A stretch of DNA of 64,000 bases, taken from Coriobacteriaceae bacterium. GTDB taxonomy: Bacteria > Actinomycetota > Coriobacteriia > Coriobacteriales > QAMH01. The stretch spans positions 682,001-746,000 of the forward strand of contig DAJPGJ010000001.1 in assembly GCA_025992705.1 (NCBI GenBank), read 5' to 3'. The position numbers and the translations under genes were made by a program. This document shows positions 16,700 through 29,074 of this stretch, in pieces (the first letter of the stretch is position 1; each line of letters starts with the position of its first letter). Below the pieces are notes generated by a model. It worked only from the letters and a program-made list of their open reading frames with translations, was not told the origin of the DNA and ran no database searches.

Positions 16700-16775
16700 C
16701 AATTTCGTCAAGCGCTGCGAAAAGGCTGATGATAAGCGGTAGTTTTTTGAGGCGATTTCTACATCATTTTTGCTC

Positions 16776-16795
16776 TATAATGTAAACACGTTTAC
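16776..16795 (+). promoter_or_regulatory. -10 box plus palindromic operator of toxin-antitoxin pair 2
   Basis: A perfect TATAAT (16776-16781) is followed at once by GTAAAC-AC-GTTTAC (16782-16795), ending 13 nt before the antitoxin ATG. The palindrome would lie at the transcription start, a typical place for antitoxin self-repression. Confidence 0.65.
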
Positions 16796-16808
16796 GAATG
16801 GAAGTGCC

Positions 16809-17099
16809 ATGACGACAAAAGTCTTTTCAAGCCGTGCGGACGAGGGCCTTCTTGCCTATGCCGATGCGCTCGCCCACAGGGAATACGGGCTGTCTTACGG
16901 GCAGTACTGTGGCACCGTGTTGCTTGAGGCCATCAAGCGCGATGGGCGCATGCCCCAGCTTGCTTCCAGCGAGGAGCCGGACGCAAAAGCGCAAGCAGCA
17001 TCGTTTCTCAAGGGTTTTGCCAAGCGCAAGCATGATGCCTCCATCGGTAAGATGTCCGACAAGGAGATCCGCGATCTTATTGCGAGCCGCTATGAGTAG
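16809..17099 (+). CDS. RelB/DinJ-like antitoxin, pair 2
   Basis: A 96-residue small protein whose N-terminus (MTTKVFSSRADEGLLAYADAL, then YGLSYGQYCGTVLLEAI) has the strand-helix-helix pattern of RelB/DinJ-like antitoxins. The basic C-terminus ends DKEIRDLIASRYE. GGAAG lies upstream of the ATG at 16809; the frame continues upstream through the promoter, which I rejected. It overlaps the toxin by 8 nt. Family assignment rests on layout as much as on sequence. Confidence 0.72.
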   Translation: MTTKVFSSRADEGLLAYADALAHREYGLSYGQYCGTVLLEAIKRDGRMPQLASSEEPDAKAQAASFLKGFAKRKHDASIGKMSDKEIRDLIASRYE

Positions 17100-17550
17100 G
17101 AAGCTGCTCCTCGACACAAACGTCCTGCTCGACGTGGCCATGGGTGAGCGTGCGGGGTGGGCTGCGGCCACGCTGCTCGTCGACGAGTTCGCTTATGGTC
17201 AGTCCATCGGTTATGTCTCGGCGCTCAGTCTCAAGGACGTGTACTACATTCTCTGCAAATATGCCGATGAGCCATCTGCTCGTGCGTATGTTCTCGCGGT
17301 TATGGACCTGTTCGAGGTTATTCCCGTGGACATGGGGCTTTGCCGTATCGCGGCACAATCCGACGAGCCGGATTTCGAAGATGGGTTGATCCGCGCATGC
17401 GCGGAGCATGGAGGCGTCGATTACATCATTTCACGCGACGAGGCGGCATTTGCGAAGTCCCCCATCAAGCGCCTCTCTCCGCGGCAGTATCTCGACAAGT
17501 TTTGCGAAGTCGAGGATGTGGAGTTGACTGAAAACGATGGGCGCGAGTAA
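17092..17550 (+). CDS. PIN-domain ribonuclease toxin, pair 2
   Basis: A 152-residue PIN-domain protein starting MSRKLLLDTNVLLDVAMGER (first catalytic Asp at residue 8). The conserved central Ser-x-x-Asp region SLKDVYYIL, the acidic DEPDFEDGLIRACA and the C-terminal IISRDEAAF follow in PIN order. The ATG overlaps the antitoxin stop by 8 nt as in pair 1, although the two toxins share little sequence. It ends 12 nt from the convergent cysK stop and forms the right edge of the accessory island. Confidence 0.86.
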   Translation: MSRKLLLDTNVLLDVAMGERAGWAAATLLVDEFAYGQSIGYVSALSLKDVYYILCKYADEPSARAYVLAVMDLFEVIPVDMGLCRIAAQSDEPDFEDGLIRACAEHGGVDYIISRDEAAFAKSPIKRLSPRQYLDKFCEVEDVELTENDGRE

Positions 17551-17562
17551 TCAAATCGCCCT

Positions 17563-18504
17563 CTACTCCCCAAACAGCGGGGTCGAGAAGTAGCGCTCGC
17601 CGGTGTCGGTGAGGATGGTCAGGACGGTGGCATCCGGGCCGAGCTCGTAGCCGAGCAGCAGCGCGGCAACGACGTTCGTTCCGCTCGAGATGCCGCAGAG
17701 CAGCCCCTCTTCGCGCGCGAGGCGCTGGGCCATCGTGATTGCCTCGTCGTCGCTCACCACGCAGGTCGCGTCAATGACGCTGCGGTCGAGGATGGCGGGG
17801 ATGACGCCGTCGCCGATACCCATCTGCAGATGCGTGCCGATATTGCCGCCGGCCAGCATAGCGGCGTTTTCGGGCTCGGCTGCCCAGACGATGGTGTCAG
17901 GATTCGCCTGCTTGAGCGCGCTGCCAACACCCGAGATGGAGCCGCCGGTGCCAAAGCCGCAGGCAAAGCCGTCGATGACGATGCCGGACTCGCTGGCATC
18001 CTCGAGAATCTCCACGGCTGTCTGCGTGCGCTGGATGGCGACGTTGTCGACATTCGAGAACTGGTCGGGCATGAAGGCGTTGGGATCTGCCGCCGCCTGC
18101 TCGTGGGCGAGCTCTGCGCAGGTTTCGATGGCCTTGCCGATGTCGCCGTCATCGTGAACGAGCTCGATCTGCGCGCCGTAGGCCTCGCAGATCTTGCGAC
18201 GCTCGACCGAGACCGAATCGGGCATGATGATGCGCACGTCGTAGCCGCGCACCGCGCCCACGAGAGCCAAGCCGATGCCCTGGTTGCCGCTCGTCGGCTC
18301 GATGATGGTGGTCTTGCCGGGCGCGATTTCGCCGCGTCGCTCGGCCTGGAGAATCATGTTGTACGCCGTACGCGTCTTGATCGAACCGCCGACGTTGAGT
18401 GCTTCGAACTTCACGAGAATCTGCGCGCAGTTCTCGTCGGGAATATGTCGCAGACGGATGAGAGGCGTGCGACCCATCGCCTCGAGCACGTTGTCGTAAA
18501 CCAT
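17563..18504 (-). CDS. cysK: Cysteine synthase (O-acetylserine sulfhydrylase) family protein
   Basis: A 313-residue PLP-dependent enzyme of fold type II that makes cysteine from O-acetylserine and sulfide. PLP lysine is Lys43 in GGSIKTRTA. The phosphate loop is GFGTGG near 184. The substrate loop reads EPTSGNQG (69-76) where most cysteine synthases have TSGNTG, so Gln replaces the conserved Thr. That may indicate a specialised activity such as S-sulfocysteine or a related beta-replacement reaction (inference). The C-terminus ends DTGERYFSTPLFGE, close to family norms. Divergent from the SNF transporter gene. Confidence 0.88.
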   Translation of the reverse strand: MVYDNVLEAMGRTPLIRLRHIPDENCAQILVKFEALNVGGSIKTRTAYNMILQAERRGEIAPGKTTIIEPTSGNQGIGLALVGAVRGYDVRIIMPDSVSVERRKICEAYGAQIELVHDDGDIGKAIETCAELAHEQAAADPNAFMPDQFSNVDNVAIQRTQTAVEILEDASESGIVIDGFACGFGTGGSISGVGSALKQANPDTIVWAAEPENAAMLAGGNIGTHLQMGIGDGVIPAILDRSVIDATCVVSDDEAITMAQRLAREEGLLCGISSGTNVVAALLLGYELGPDATVLTILTDTGERYFSTPLFGE

Positions 18505-18552
18505 GAGCTCCTCTTACATCATGATGCCGCGCAGACGGCTTGCCGTGCGAAT

Positions 18553-18568
18553 ATCTCCGGAGATTATA
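18553..18568 (-). promoter_or_regulatory. Candidate promoter and palindromic operator of cysK
   Basis: TATAAT on the minus strand (18563-18568) overlaps the perfect palindrome ATCTCCGGAGAT (18553-18564), about 50 nt upstream of the cysK start. A repressor site overlapping the -10 is suggested. Confidence 0.45.
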
Positions 18569-18697
18569 CGCGAAGGTGGTATGCCTGCCTCCAATGATGC
18601 CACCGAAGCGTTACGGTGAGGGTTGTGGAGGGCCTGCCGTGATACCATATCAAGTTATCGCGCCAGGGGAGGGTGCGCCGAACAAGTGAGGGATGAG

Positions 18698-20089
18698 ATG
18701 GCTCAACGCGATAGGTTTTCGAGCAACATTGGCTTTCTGCTGGTAAGTGCAGGCTGCGCAATCGGCTTGGGAAACGTCTGGCGCTTTCCCTACATCACGG
18801 GCGAGTACGGTGGCGCCGCCTTCATCATCCTCTACATTCTTTTCCTCATGCTCTTCGGCCTGCCCATGCTCTGTTTCGAGTATACGGTGGGTCGCGCAAG
18901 CCAGAAGTCCATCTCGCGCGCTTTTGACGTGCTTGAGCCTGCGGGCACCAAGTGGCATTTCATGCGCTGGGTGGGTTTCATCGGCAACTTCATGCTCATG
19001 ATGTTCTATACCTGCGTGGCGGGCTGGATGCTCGACTACTTCATCAAGATGGCGTCCGGCGAGTTCAATGGCTTGGACACGGCCCAGGTGGGCGGCGTTT
19101 TCGAGACGATGCTCGCAAATCCCGGTGAGGTCGTGGTTTGGACAATCATCGTGTGCGTGATAGGCATGCTCATCTGCGGATTTGGCGTGAACAAGGGCGT
19201 CGAGCGCGTTACCAAATTCATGATGTGCGCGCTGTTCGTGATCCTTCTCGTTCTCGTTGTCCGCGCGGTTACGCTGCCAGGTGCCGAGGGCGGCTTGGCC
19301 TTCTACCTCATGCCGGATTTCTCCAAGATGTTCGCCAATGGCCCCGCGGGTTTCGCGGAGGTCGTCTACGCCGCGATGGGACAGAGCTTCTTCACGCTCT
19401 CCATCGGCATTGGCTCCATGGAGATCTTCGGTAGCTATCTGGGCAAGGAACGTCGCATCTTCGGGCAGGCGCTCTCCGTCGGCGTGCTCGATACCGTCAT
19501 TGCGCTCATGGCCGGCCTCATCATCTTTCCTGCTTGTTTTGCCTTTGGCGTCGATCCGGGAAGCGGCCCGGGCCTCGTGTTCGTGACCTTGCCCAACGTG
19601 TTTGCGCAGATGTGGCTTGGGCAGCTCTGGGGCGCGCTCTTCTTCCTGTTCATGTCGTTTGCGGCACTTTCCACGGTTGTCGCCGTGTTCGAGAACATCA
19701 TCGCGATGTTCATGGATTACAAGGGTTGGGATCGTCTCAAGACCGTTCGCATCGCGCTCGTGCTCATCACCATACTGTCGCTGCCGTGCGCTCTGGGTTT
19801 CAACGTGCTCTCTGGCGTGCAGGTTCCGGGCATCGGCGATATCCAGGGTATCGAGGACTTCATCGTCTCGAACAACCTGCTACCCCTTGGCTCGCTCGTG
19901 TTCCTGCTCTTCTGCACGCGCAAGTTTGGCTGGGGCTGGAAGAACTTCATCAAGGAAGTCGATACCGGCGAGGGCATGAAGTTTCCGCAATGGATGCATG
20001 GCTGGGTCAGCTATTGCATTCCGGTGCTCCTCGTCATTATCTTTATCATGGGTTGGATGCCGATTATCGGAGGCTGGCTGGGCATCTAG
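18698..20089 (+). CDS. Sodium-dependent transporter, SNF (NSS) family, copy 1
   Basis: A 463-residue sodium:solute symporter of the neurotransmitter-symporter family, related to LeuT/MhsT and amino-acid importers. The first helix carries GCAIGLGNVWRFPYITGEYGG, the unwound substrate- and Na-binding segment, followed by about eleven further hydrophobic segments. Start at 18698 with GAGG upstream; a longer frame from 18623 has no RBS. It shares fold and length with the copy at 34265 but the two differ widely in sequence. Substrate is likely an amino acid. Confidence 0.92.
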   Translation: MAQRDRFSSNIGFLLVSAGCAIGLGNVWRFPYITGEYGGAAFIILYILFLMLFGLPMLCFEYTVGRASQKSISRAFDVLEPAGTKWHFMRWVGFIGNFMLMMFYTCVAGWMLDYFIKMASGEFNGLDTAQVGGVFETMLANPGEVVVWTIIVCVIGMLICGFGVNKGVERVTKFMMCALFVILLVLVVRAVTLPGAEGGLAFYLMPDFSKMFANGPAGFAEVVYAAMGQSFFTLSIGIGSMEIFGSYLGKERRIFGQALSVGVLDTVIALMAGLIIFPACFAFGVDPGSGPGLVFVTLPNVFAQMWLGQLWGALFFLFMSFAALSTVVAVFENIIAMFMDYKGWDRLKTVRIALVLITILSLPCALGFNVLSGVQVPGIGDIQGIEDFIVSNNLLPLGSLVFLLFCTRKFGWGWKNFIKEVDTGEGMKFPQWMHGWVSYCIPVLLVIIFIMGWMPIIGGWLGI

Positions 20090-20176
20090 CATGTGCGGCG
20101 TCTTCCGGAGCAGGTACGTGTCTGTCTCGACGAAGATGTTGCCAAGGATTCCCGGCGCTATGCGAGGTGTCCCCGT

Positions 20177-21850
20177 CTAGGCGTTATTGCCGCCGTGGCG
20201 AATGATGTCGATGATGATCCAAAGCGTGAGGCCAATGCCGACGCAGTAGCCCGTAAACGAGAGCACGGGCAGTCCTGCGACGGTCGGCTCCGAGATCGTG
20301 CTCACGAGCGCGGCGCTCACGAGCGTACCGGCCGTGATCATGCCGAGCGTGAGACGGTTGATGATGCGCGAGAGCTTGCCGAGAGGCTCCTGGCTGCTCA
20401 GCATCTCCATGTTGACCTTGAGCTGGCCGCGGCTCAGCATGTGGGTGACGTCGCCGATGTATTCGGTGGCGCGCGCGAGACCGCGGGCGGAGCGGTCGAG
20501 GCTGATGATGAGGTCGCGTGTCATCTGCTTGAACTCGTCCATCGGGGTTTTCTCGCGGCTGAGGTGTCCGTTGATGACATCGACCATGTTGAAGCTGCCT
20601 ACGAAGTTAATGAGCGTGCCTTCGAGCGTGACCAAACCGCGGGCAACGGCGGTGAGGCAGCTCGGCAGCTCGAGCTTGCATTCGCGCATGGCGTTGGTGA
20701 TGTCGGTGAGGAATGCGCCGATGTCTATCTCGTCCATTTCCGCCGATGCGTATCGGTCGATGATGCGGTCGAGTATGCTGAGCAGGCGTGGATGGTCGAT
20801 GGCGTTGATGTCTCCGCCGACCGAGAAGCCGATGAGCGCGTCCTCGAGCATGGTCGAGCTCTCATGGCCGACGGCAACGATGATGCGCGTGAAACTTGCA
20901 CGCTCGTCGGGCGTGAGGCGCCCCATGTTGCCAAGATCGAGATAGACGATGCAGCCATCTTTGATCTCGATGTTGCCGGGATGCGGATCGGCGTGGAAGA
21001 AGCCATCGTCGAGAATCTGCGTGGCGTAGTTGTCGAGTAGTTTCTCGCCGATTTCGGCGAGGTCATATCCGTGCTTGACGAGTTTCTGCGTGTCGCGAAT
21101 CGAGATGCCGTCGACGTACTCCATGACCAGCACCTCTTCGGTGCAATATTGCGGATACGGTTTGAGACAGTGGAGGAAGGCGACGTCCTTGTTGAGCTCG
21201 GCGAATTCGGCGAGATTCTGGGCTTCCTTATCGAAGTCCGTCTCCTCGAGGAAGGTCTGCCAGAGCTCCTCGACCACGTCGCGCAAGTCGACGATCTGGT
21301 TGCCCTTCATGAAGCGCTGCGCGTATTTGGCGAGCGAGCGCATCATGTCGATGTCTTGCGCCATGGTAATGCGCACGCCGGGGCGTTGCACCTTGATGGC
21401 GACGAGCTCGCCGCTTTCGCGCAAGACCGCCCGATGCACTTGCGCAAGCGAAGCGCTGCCGAGGGGCGTGGGGTCGATTTCCGAGAAGATCTGCTCGCGG
21501 CGCTCCTTGCCATAGATGGTATCGAGCGCAGAGAGGACTTCGTCGAAGGGAAGCGGGTCACAATCCATCTGGAGCTTCGAGAGTTCCTCGCAGTATGCGG
21601 GCGGCAGTATTTCGGAGCGTGTCGAGAGTGTCTGCCCGATCTTGATGAAGCTCGGGCCGAGCTCCTCGAGCATGGAGCGCATTTCGATGGGGGTGATGCC
21701 CTGGAAGGCATGGTAGCGGCGCACGATGCTCAGCAGCTCGCGTAGGCGCGCGAAGCGAGAGCGGCGTGTCAGCCCGAACTGCTTTTGCGGGCTGACACCC
21801 GATGGCGTGCCGAAGACGCGCCTGAATAGGTTGTTGCCGCTCGTTGGCAT
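20177..21850 (-). CDS. ABC1/UbiB-family atypical kinase (AarF-like)
   Basis: A 557-residue protein of the ABC1/UbiB family. The conserved KxGQ motif is seen in GPSFIKIGQTLSTR, and SLAQVHRAVL followed by ELVAIKVQRPG gives the Ala-rich nucleotide loop and the ATP-binding Lys. Downstream HADPHPGNI and YLDLGNMG supply catalytic residues. Two C-terminal hydrophobic segments suggest membrane association. In other bacteria these proteins support quinone or lipid metabolism; which applies here is unknown. It follows the phasin-like gene by 6 nt, so the two form one unit. Confidence 0.9.
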   Translation of the reverse strand: MPTSGNNLFRRVFGTPSGVSPQKQFGLTRRSRFARLRELLSIVRRYHAFQGITPIEMRSMLEELGPSFIKIGQTLSTRSEILPPAYCEELSKLQMDCDPLPFDEVLSALDTIYGKERREQIFSEIDPTPLGSASLAQVHRAVLRESGELVAIKVQRPGVRITMAQDIDMMRSLAKYAQRFMKGNQIVDLRDVVEELWQTFLEETDFDKEAQNLAEFAELNKDVAFLHCLKPYPQYCTEEVLVMEYVDGISIRDTQKLVKHGYDLAEIGEKLLDNYATQILDDGFFHADPHPGNIEIKDGCIVYLDLGNMGRLTPDERASFTRIIVAVGHESSTMLEDALIGFSVGGDINAIDHPRLLSILDRIIDRYASAEMDEIDIGAFLTDITNAMRECKLELPSCLTAVARGLVTLEGTLINFVGSFNMVDVINGHLSREKTPMDEFKQMTRDLIISLDRSARGLARATEYIGDVTHMLSRGQLKVNMEMLSSQEPLGKLSRIINRLTLGMITAGTLVSAALVSTISEPTVAGLPVLSFTGYCVGIGLTLWIIIDIIRHGGNNA

Positions 21851-21856
21851 GACCCG

Positions 21857-22393
21857 TTATTCGCCCTTGAGGTGCTCGACGGGATCGACGTCGTTGCCTC
21901 CGTAGGTGCCGTCGGGATTGATGACGACATCGCCGGGGTCGGCCGTGCCGGCTGAGGGCTCTGCATGCGCTTCGACATCGAGGTGCTCGACGGGGTCGAC
22001 GTCGTTGCCTCCGTAGGTGCCGTCGGGATTGATGACGACATCGTCATCGTCTGCGACCTCTTCTGCCTCGACGACGACGTCGTCTTTGCCGTCATCTTCC
22101 ATCTCGCGGGCGATTTGGGCCATCTGCTCGGCGAAGGCAACTCGCTCCTCCGGTGTAAGCGAGCGCACGTAGGCGCGGATGGACTCCTCGCGCACCTTGC
22201 TGACGCTCTCTTCGGCCTTGTGCTTGAGTTCCTCGTTCAGCTTGCGGCCCTGGTCGACAGTGACCTGTCCTCGCTCCACGAGATCGTCGATGACGGCCTT
22301 GGCCTTCTCGCCGCCGATAGACAAAGCCCCGACGCCAGCGAGGAAGATGTTTTGGAAGGTCTCGGTGAGATTGTTCGCAACGTTGTTCGTCAT
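21857..22393 (-). CDS. Phasin-like helical protein with duplicated acidic C-terminal motif
   Basis: A 178-residue protein. Residues 1-85 resemble phasin/PhaF-type helices: NIFLAGVGALSIGGEKAKAV then DLVERGQVTVDQGRKLNEEL. Such proteins coat granules or sit beside UbiB-like kinases in many genomes. The C-terminal 75 residues are very acidic and carry two near-identical copies of DVVINPDGTYGGNDVDPVEH. No polyhydroxyalkanoate synthase is in the window, so granule binding is not supported. An AAGGAGA RBS precedes the ATG, and a palindromic operator lies further upstream. Confidence 0.75.
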   Translation of the reverse strand: MTNNVANNLTETFQNIFLAGVGALSIGGEKAKAVIDDLVERGQVTVDQGRKLNEELKHKAEESVSKVREESIRAYVRSLTPEERVAFAEQMAQIAREMEDDGKDDVVVEAEEVADDDDVVINPDGTYGGNDVDPVEHLDVEAHAEPSAGTADPGDVVINPDGTYGGNDVDPVEHLKGE

Positions 22394-22413
22394 GATGCTC
22401 TCCTTTACAAAGG

Positions 22414-22438
22414 TGAATATCGAACATATTCATTTTAA
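22414..22438 (-). promoter_or_regulatory. Candidate promoter and operator of the phasin-ubiB unit
   Basis: TGAATAT-CGAAC-ATATTCA (22414-22432) is a perfect 7-bp-arm palindrome placed just downstream of a TAAAAT -10-like hexamer (22433-22438, minus strand). Confidence 0.45.
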
Positions 22439-22461
22439 CGCAGGATGATGTTGGGTATCGC

Positions 22462-22490
22462 ATGACCTTTCCACTTGTTTGGGCTATTCT
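22462..22490 (+). promoter_or_regulatory. Candidate mfd promoter
   Basis: ATGACC (22462-22467) and TATTCT (22485-22490) are spaced 17 bp. The predicted transcription start falls at or next to the ATG at 22498, which would give a leaderless message. Confidence 0.4.
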
Positions 22491-22497
22491 AGCGAGC

Positions 22498-25400
22498 ATG
22501 CTGATAGATCAACTACAACGCCAATTCTTCTCTGCGGAGAAGCTGAAGCCCGTGCTCGCCAAACTCGAGGCAGGCGATGACACCTCGCTGGGCATTGTCG
22601 CGTCCGTGCGCCCCTTCGTCGTGGCATCCCTGTTCGCGCGCGAGCCACGCACGATCTTCGTTGTCGTGAGCGGAAACGACGCAGCCGAGCGCTTCGCCAA
22701 CGACGTCGCGGCCTATATCGGGCGCGCGCACACCTGCGTGTATCCCGAGCGTACGGACATGCCCTGGCAGGATGTGCGCCCCGACCACAAGGTCATCGGC
22801 GCACGTGCCCGGGCGCTTGGGCTCCTCACGCTCGGGCGTCCCGTGGTGGTCGTCGCCTCCGCGCGTGCGCTGCTGCGCAAGGTCGCGCCCGCCTCGGGTA
22901 ACGTCTTCTCGCCACTCATCGTCTCATGCGCCGATGGCGTCGTGGACGCGGCAACGGGCGAGCTCGTCGCCTACGAGGATTTCGCCGACATGCTCGTGAG
23001 CCGCGGATACGAGCGACTCGGCGAGCTCGATGGCCCCGGCACCTTCACGCAGCAAGGCGATACGATCGACGTGTTTGGCTCGGGCATGACCGCGCCGGTG
23101 CGCATCGAGTTCTTCGGCGATGACGTGGACGGGTTACGTCGCGTGGTGGCCAGCACGGGCCAGACGATTGGCGAAATCGAGCAAGCCGAGATCTGGCCAG
23201 CGCGCGAGTTCGCCGTGAGTGCCGGCGGCCTCAAGCGCCTCAAGGAAGCCCTGCGTGCCGAGCTTGCCAGCAATCGCGAGACGATCGACAAGGTTGCGAT
23301 GCTCGAGGAGGGCGTCGTCTTTGGCGACATGGATCGCTTCGCGCCGTATCTCTACAAGGAGCTGGGACAACCCATTTCCCATGCGGCGAAGGGCTCGCTC
23401 ATCGTCATCGCAGAGCCACGATCGCTCTTCGACGATGCGGCGCATCGTTTCGACGAGATACAGGTCATGGCACATGAGGCCGGCGTTTCCGATGACGAGC
23501 TCGAGGGGCTGTTCGCGCCGCCCGCGAAGATGGACTTCGGGACGCGTCAACGCCTGACCTTGCAATCCATCATGCGCATTGGCGGTGATGTCGATGCCGA
23601 CGTGGCGGTGCAACGGCCAAATGTCGCCGGGCGCGAGGAGAAGCTGTACACCACCATCAGGGCGCAGATCAAAGCCGGCATGACGACGATGTTCGCGGTT
23701 CCCGATCGCAGGGCACGCGAGGATTTCGAGCTTGTGTTCGGCGACTGCTCCATACCCTTCGTCGAGGTGCCCGATGAGGGCGAGAAATCGTTCGACCGGC
23801 GCTATCTCAACATCATCGACATCGACGTGCCCAATGGCTTCATCATTCCCGATGCGCGCCTCGCGATGATTTCCATCGCGGATCTGTCGCGACGCGGGGG
23901 CAGTGCCCGCCAGGCCAAGAACATCGATATCACCGACATCACCTTCCCGTACAAGCCGGGCGATTACGTGGTGCACGCATCGCATGGCATCGCGCTCTTC
24001 TCGGGCATGGTGCGCCAAGAGGCGGCTGGCCAGGAGCGTGACTACCTGCTGCTTTCCTACGCTGAAGGCGACAAGCTCTACGTGCCCGTCGAGCAGATTG
24101 ACCGCGTGACGCGCTACGTGGGACCCGATGGCTCGGCTCCGCGTTTGACGCGCCTGCATACGGCCGACTGGAGCCGTACCATGGGTCGCGCTCGCAAATC
24201 GGCCAAGAAGCTCGCGTTCGACCTGGTCGATCTATATGCGCGGCGCTCTTCTGTCAAGGGCTTTTCATATTCGTCGGACACCGTCTGGCAGGAGGAGATG
24301 GAACAGGTCTTTCCCTATGAGGAGACGCCCGACCAACTCAAGGCCATCGCCGACGTGAAGGCTGACATGGAATCCGAGAAGCCCATGGATCGTCTCATTT
24401 GCGGTGACGTGGGCTTTGGCAAGACCGAAGTTGCGCTGCGTGCGGCATTCAAGGCCGTGAGCGACAAGAAGCAGGTCATGATCCTGTGCCCGACGACGAT
24501 TCTCGCGCAGCAGCACTATACGACCTTTCACGACCGCTTCGAGCCCTTCGGCATCCGCGTCGAAGTCATGAGTCGTTTCCGGTCGAGCGCCCAGCAGAAG
24601 GCCGCACTCGAGGGCTTTGCCGATGGCAGCGTCGATGTGCTCGTGGGCACGCATCGTCTGCTGAGTCGCGATGTGAACCCGAAGAATCTCGGGCTTGTCA
24701 TCATTGACGAGGAACAGCGCTTTGGCGTGGGCCATAAGGAGCAGCTCAAGAACCTGCGCGAATCCGTCGACGTACTGACGCTTTCGGCCACGCCCATCCC
24801 GCGCACTCTGCAGATGTCGCTGTCGGGCGTGCGCGACATGTCGCTCATCCATACGCCGCCGCCCAACAGGCGCCCCGTTGCCGTGCATGTGGGCGAGTGG
24901 GATGAGGACATCGTGAGTGGCGCCATCAGGCGCGAGATGGAACGCGGCGGGCAGGTGTACTACGTGAGCAATCGCGTGCGCACCATCGAGGACGCGCTCG
25001 AGCGTGTCGAGTCGGCGGCACCGGAGGCGCGCATCGGCATCGCGCACGGCAAGATGAGCGCCAAGCAGATCGAGACTGTGATGGAGCAGTTCGCGGCGGG
25101 CGAGATTGACGTACTCGTCGCAACCACCATCATCGAAAACGGCATCGACAACCCGCACACCAACACACTCATCATCGAGGATTCGCAGCGCTTGGGTCTG
25201 GCGCAGCTCTACCAGCTCAAGGGCCGTGTCGGTCGCTCGAACCAGCAGGCCTACGCATACTTCCTCTTCCCGCCCGAGAAGCCCCTGACCGAAGAGGCGA
25301 CCGAACGCTTGCAGGCGATTGGCGAGTTCACGGACCTGGGCAGCGGCATGAAGATCGCGATGAAGGACCTCGAGATCCGCGGTGCGGGAAGCATTCTGGG

Positions 25401-25958
25401 TGCCGAGCAGAGCGGCAACATGAGCGCCGTCGGCTTCGATTTGTTTGCGTCCATGCTGGCGCAAGCGGTGGCCGATGCCCGTGGCGAGCAGGGGATCGCG
25501 CACGAGGACGTGCAGATCGACCTGGCTGCGGACTTCTTCATTCCCGAGGAATACATGCCCGAAACCGACGAGCGCGTGCTGTTCTATCGCAAGATCGCCG
25601 CCGCCCAAAGCGTCGATGATGTCGAGAGGATCGCGGATCAGATGCGTTCTGGGTTTGGGACGCCGCCACAGCCTGCGCAGAACATGCTCGACCGCGCGAA
25701 GATCAAGGCGCTCGCATCCGAATGCGGCGTCACCTCCATTTCGCAGACGGGCGGCAAGGTCGTGATCGCACCGGTGTCCGCCGCCCTGAAGGGCGCCATC
25801 GACAAAGATGACGAGGTGCGCGAAATCCTCGGCAACATGCGTGCGCTCTACTTCTCGAAGTCGTTGAAGTACTCGATTCCCTGCGGCAAGGAGGAGCCCG
25901 CCGTCACGGTGGCGCTCGTCGCGATGACGGCGCTCGGCAAAGTCGCCGAGGACAACCG

Positions 25959-25962
<4 letters not shown>
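22498..25962 (+). CDS. mfd: Transcription-repair coupling factor Mfd
   Basis: A 1154-residue translocase that displaces RNA polymerase stalled at DNA lesions and recruits UvrA. Domains in order: UvrB-like N-terminal region, the RNA-polymerase interaction domain (about 483-540, PYKPGDYVVHASHGIALF), and a RecG-like SF2 motor with Walker A GDVGFGKTE (about 635-643), DEEQRFGVGHKE and SATPIPRTLQ. The C-terminal TRCF domain is present. I start at 22498 because an upstream ATG at 22462 coincides with a probable -35 box. It converges on uvrA and the two stop codons overlap. Confidence 0.95.
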
Positions 25963-28871
<2,909 letters not shown>

Positions 28872-28896
28872 GAACCTGCCCTCGGGTACTCATATG

Positions 28897-28910
28897 CAAA
28901 CATGTGTTCG
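28897..28910 (-). promoter_or_regulatory. LexA-type SOS box upstream of uvrA
   Basis: On the minus strand the sequence reads CGAACACATGTTTG, close to the Gram-positive LexA consensus CGAAC-N4-GTTCG with one outer-arm change. Position (26-39 nt before the start) suits repression of uvrA. Confidence 0.7.
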
Positions 28911-29029
28911 CATAGTGTATGACAGCGTGAATGTTTTGGGAAGAGCTTGCAGGCAACGGTTGCCAAGTTGAAGCGTGAAGGTTTCGTAACGATTTATTCT
29001 ACCACGAATATACTGTTTGCTAGTAAGCA

Positions 29030-29035
29030 TATAAT
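29030..29035 (+). promoter_or_regulatory. Candidate -10 box of the thioredoxin operon
   Basis: A perfect TATAAT 40 nt upstream of trxA in the divergent uvrA/trxA region; -35 not clear. Confidence 0.4.
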
Positions 29036-29074
29036 GCGAAGCGTACGAATTACTGGATGAACGGAGGACCCAAA

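Noticed and set aside
20092..20181. 29-codon frame after SNF transporter 1 as a small transporter subunit
   Set aside because: Not hydrophobic, no RBS, and it runs into the ubiB stop region.
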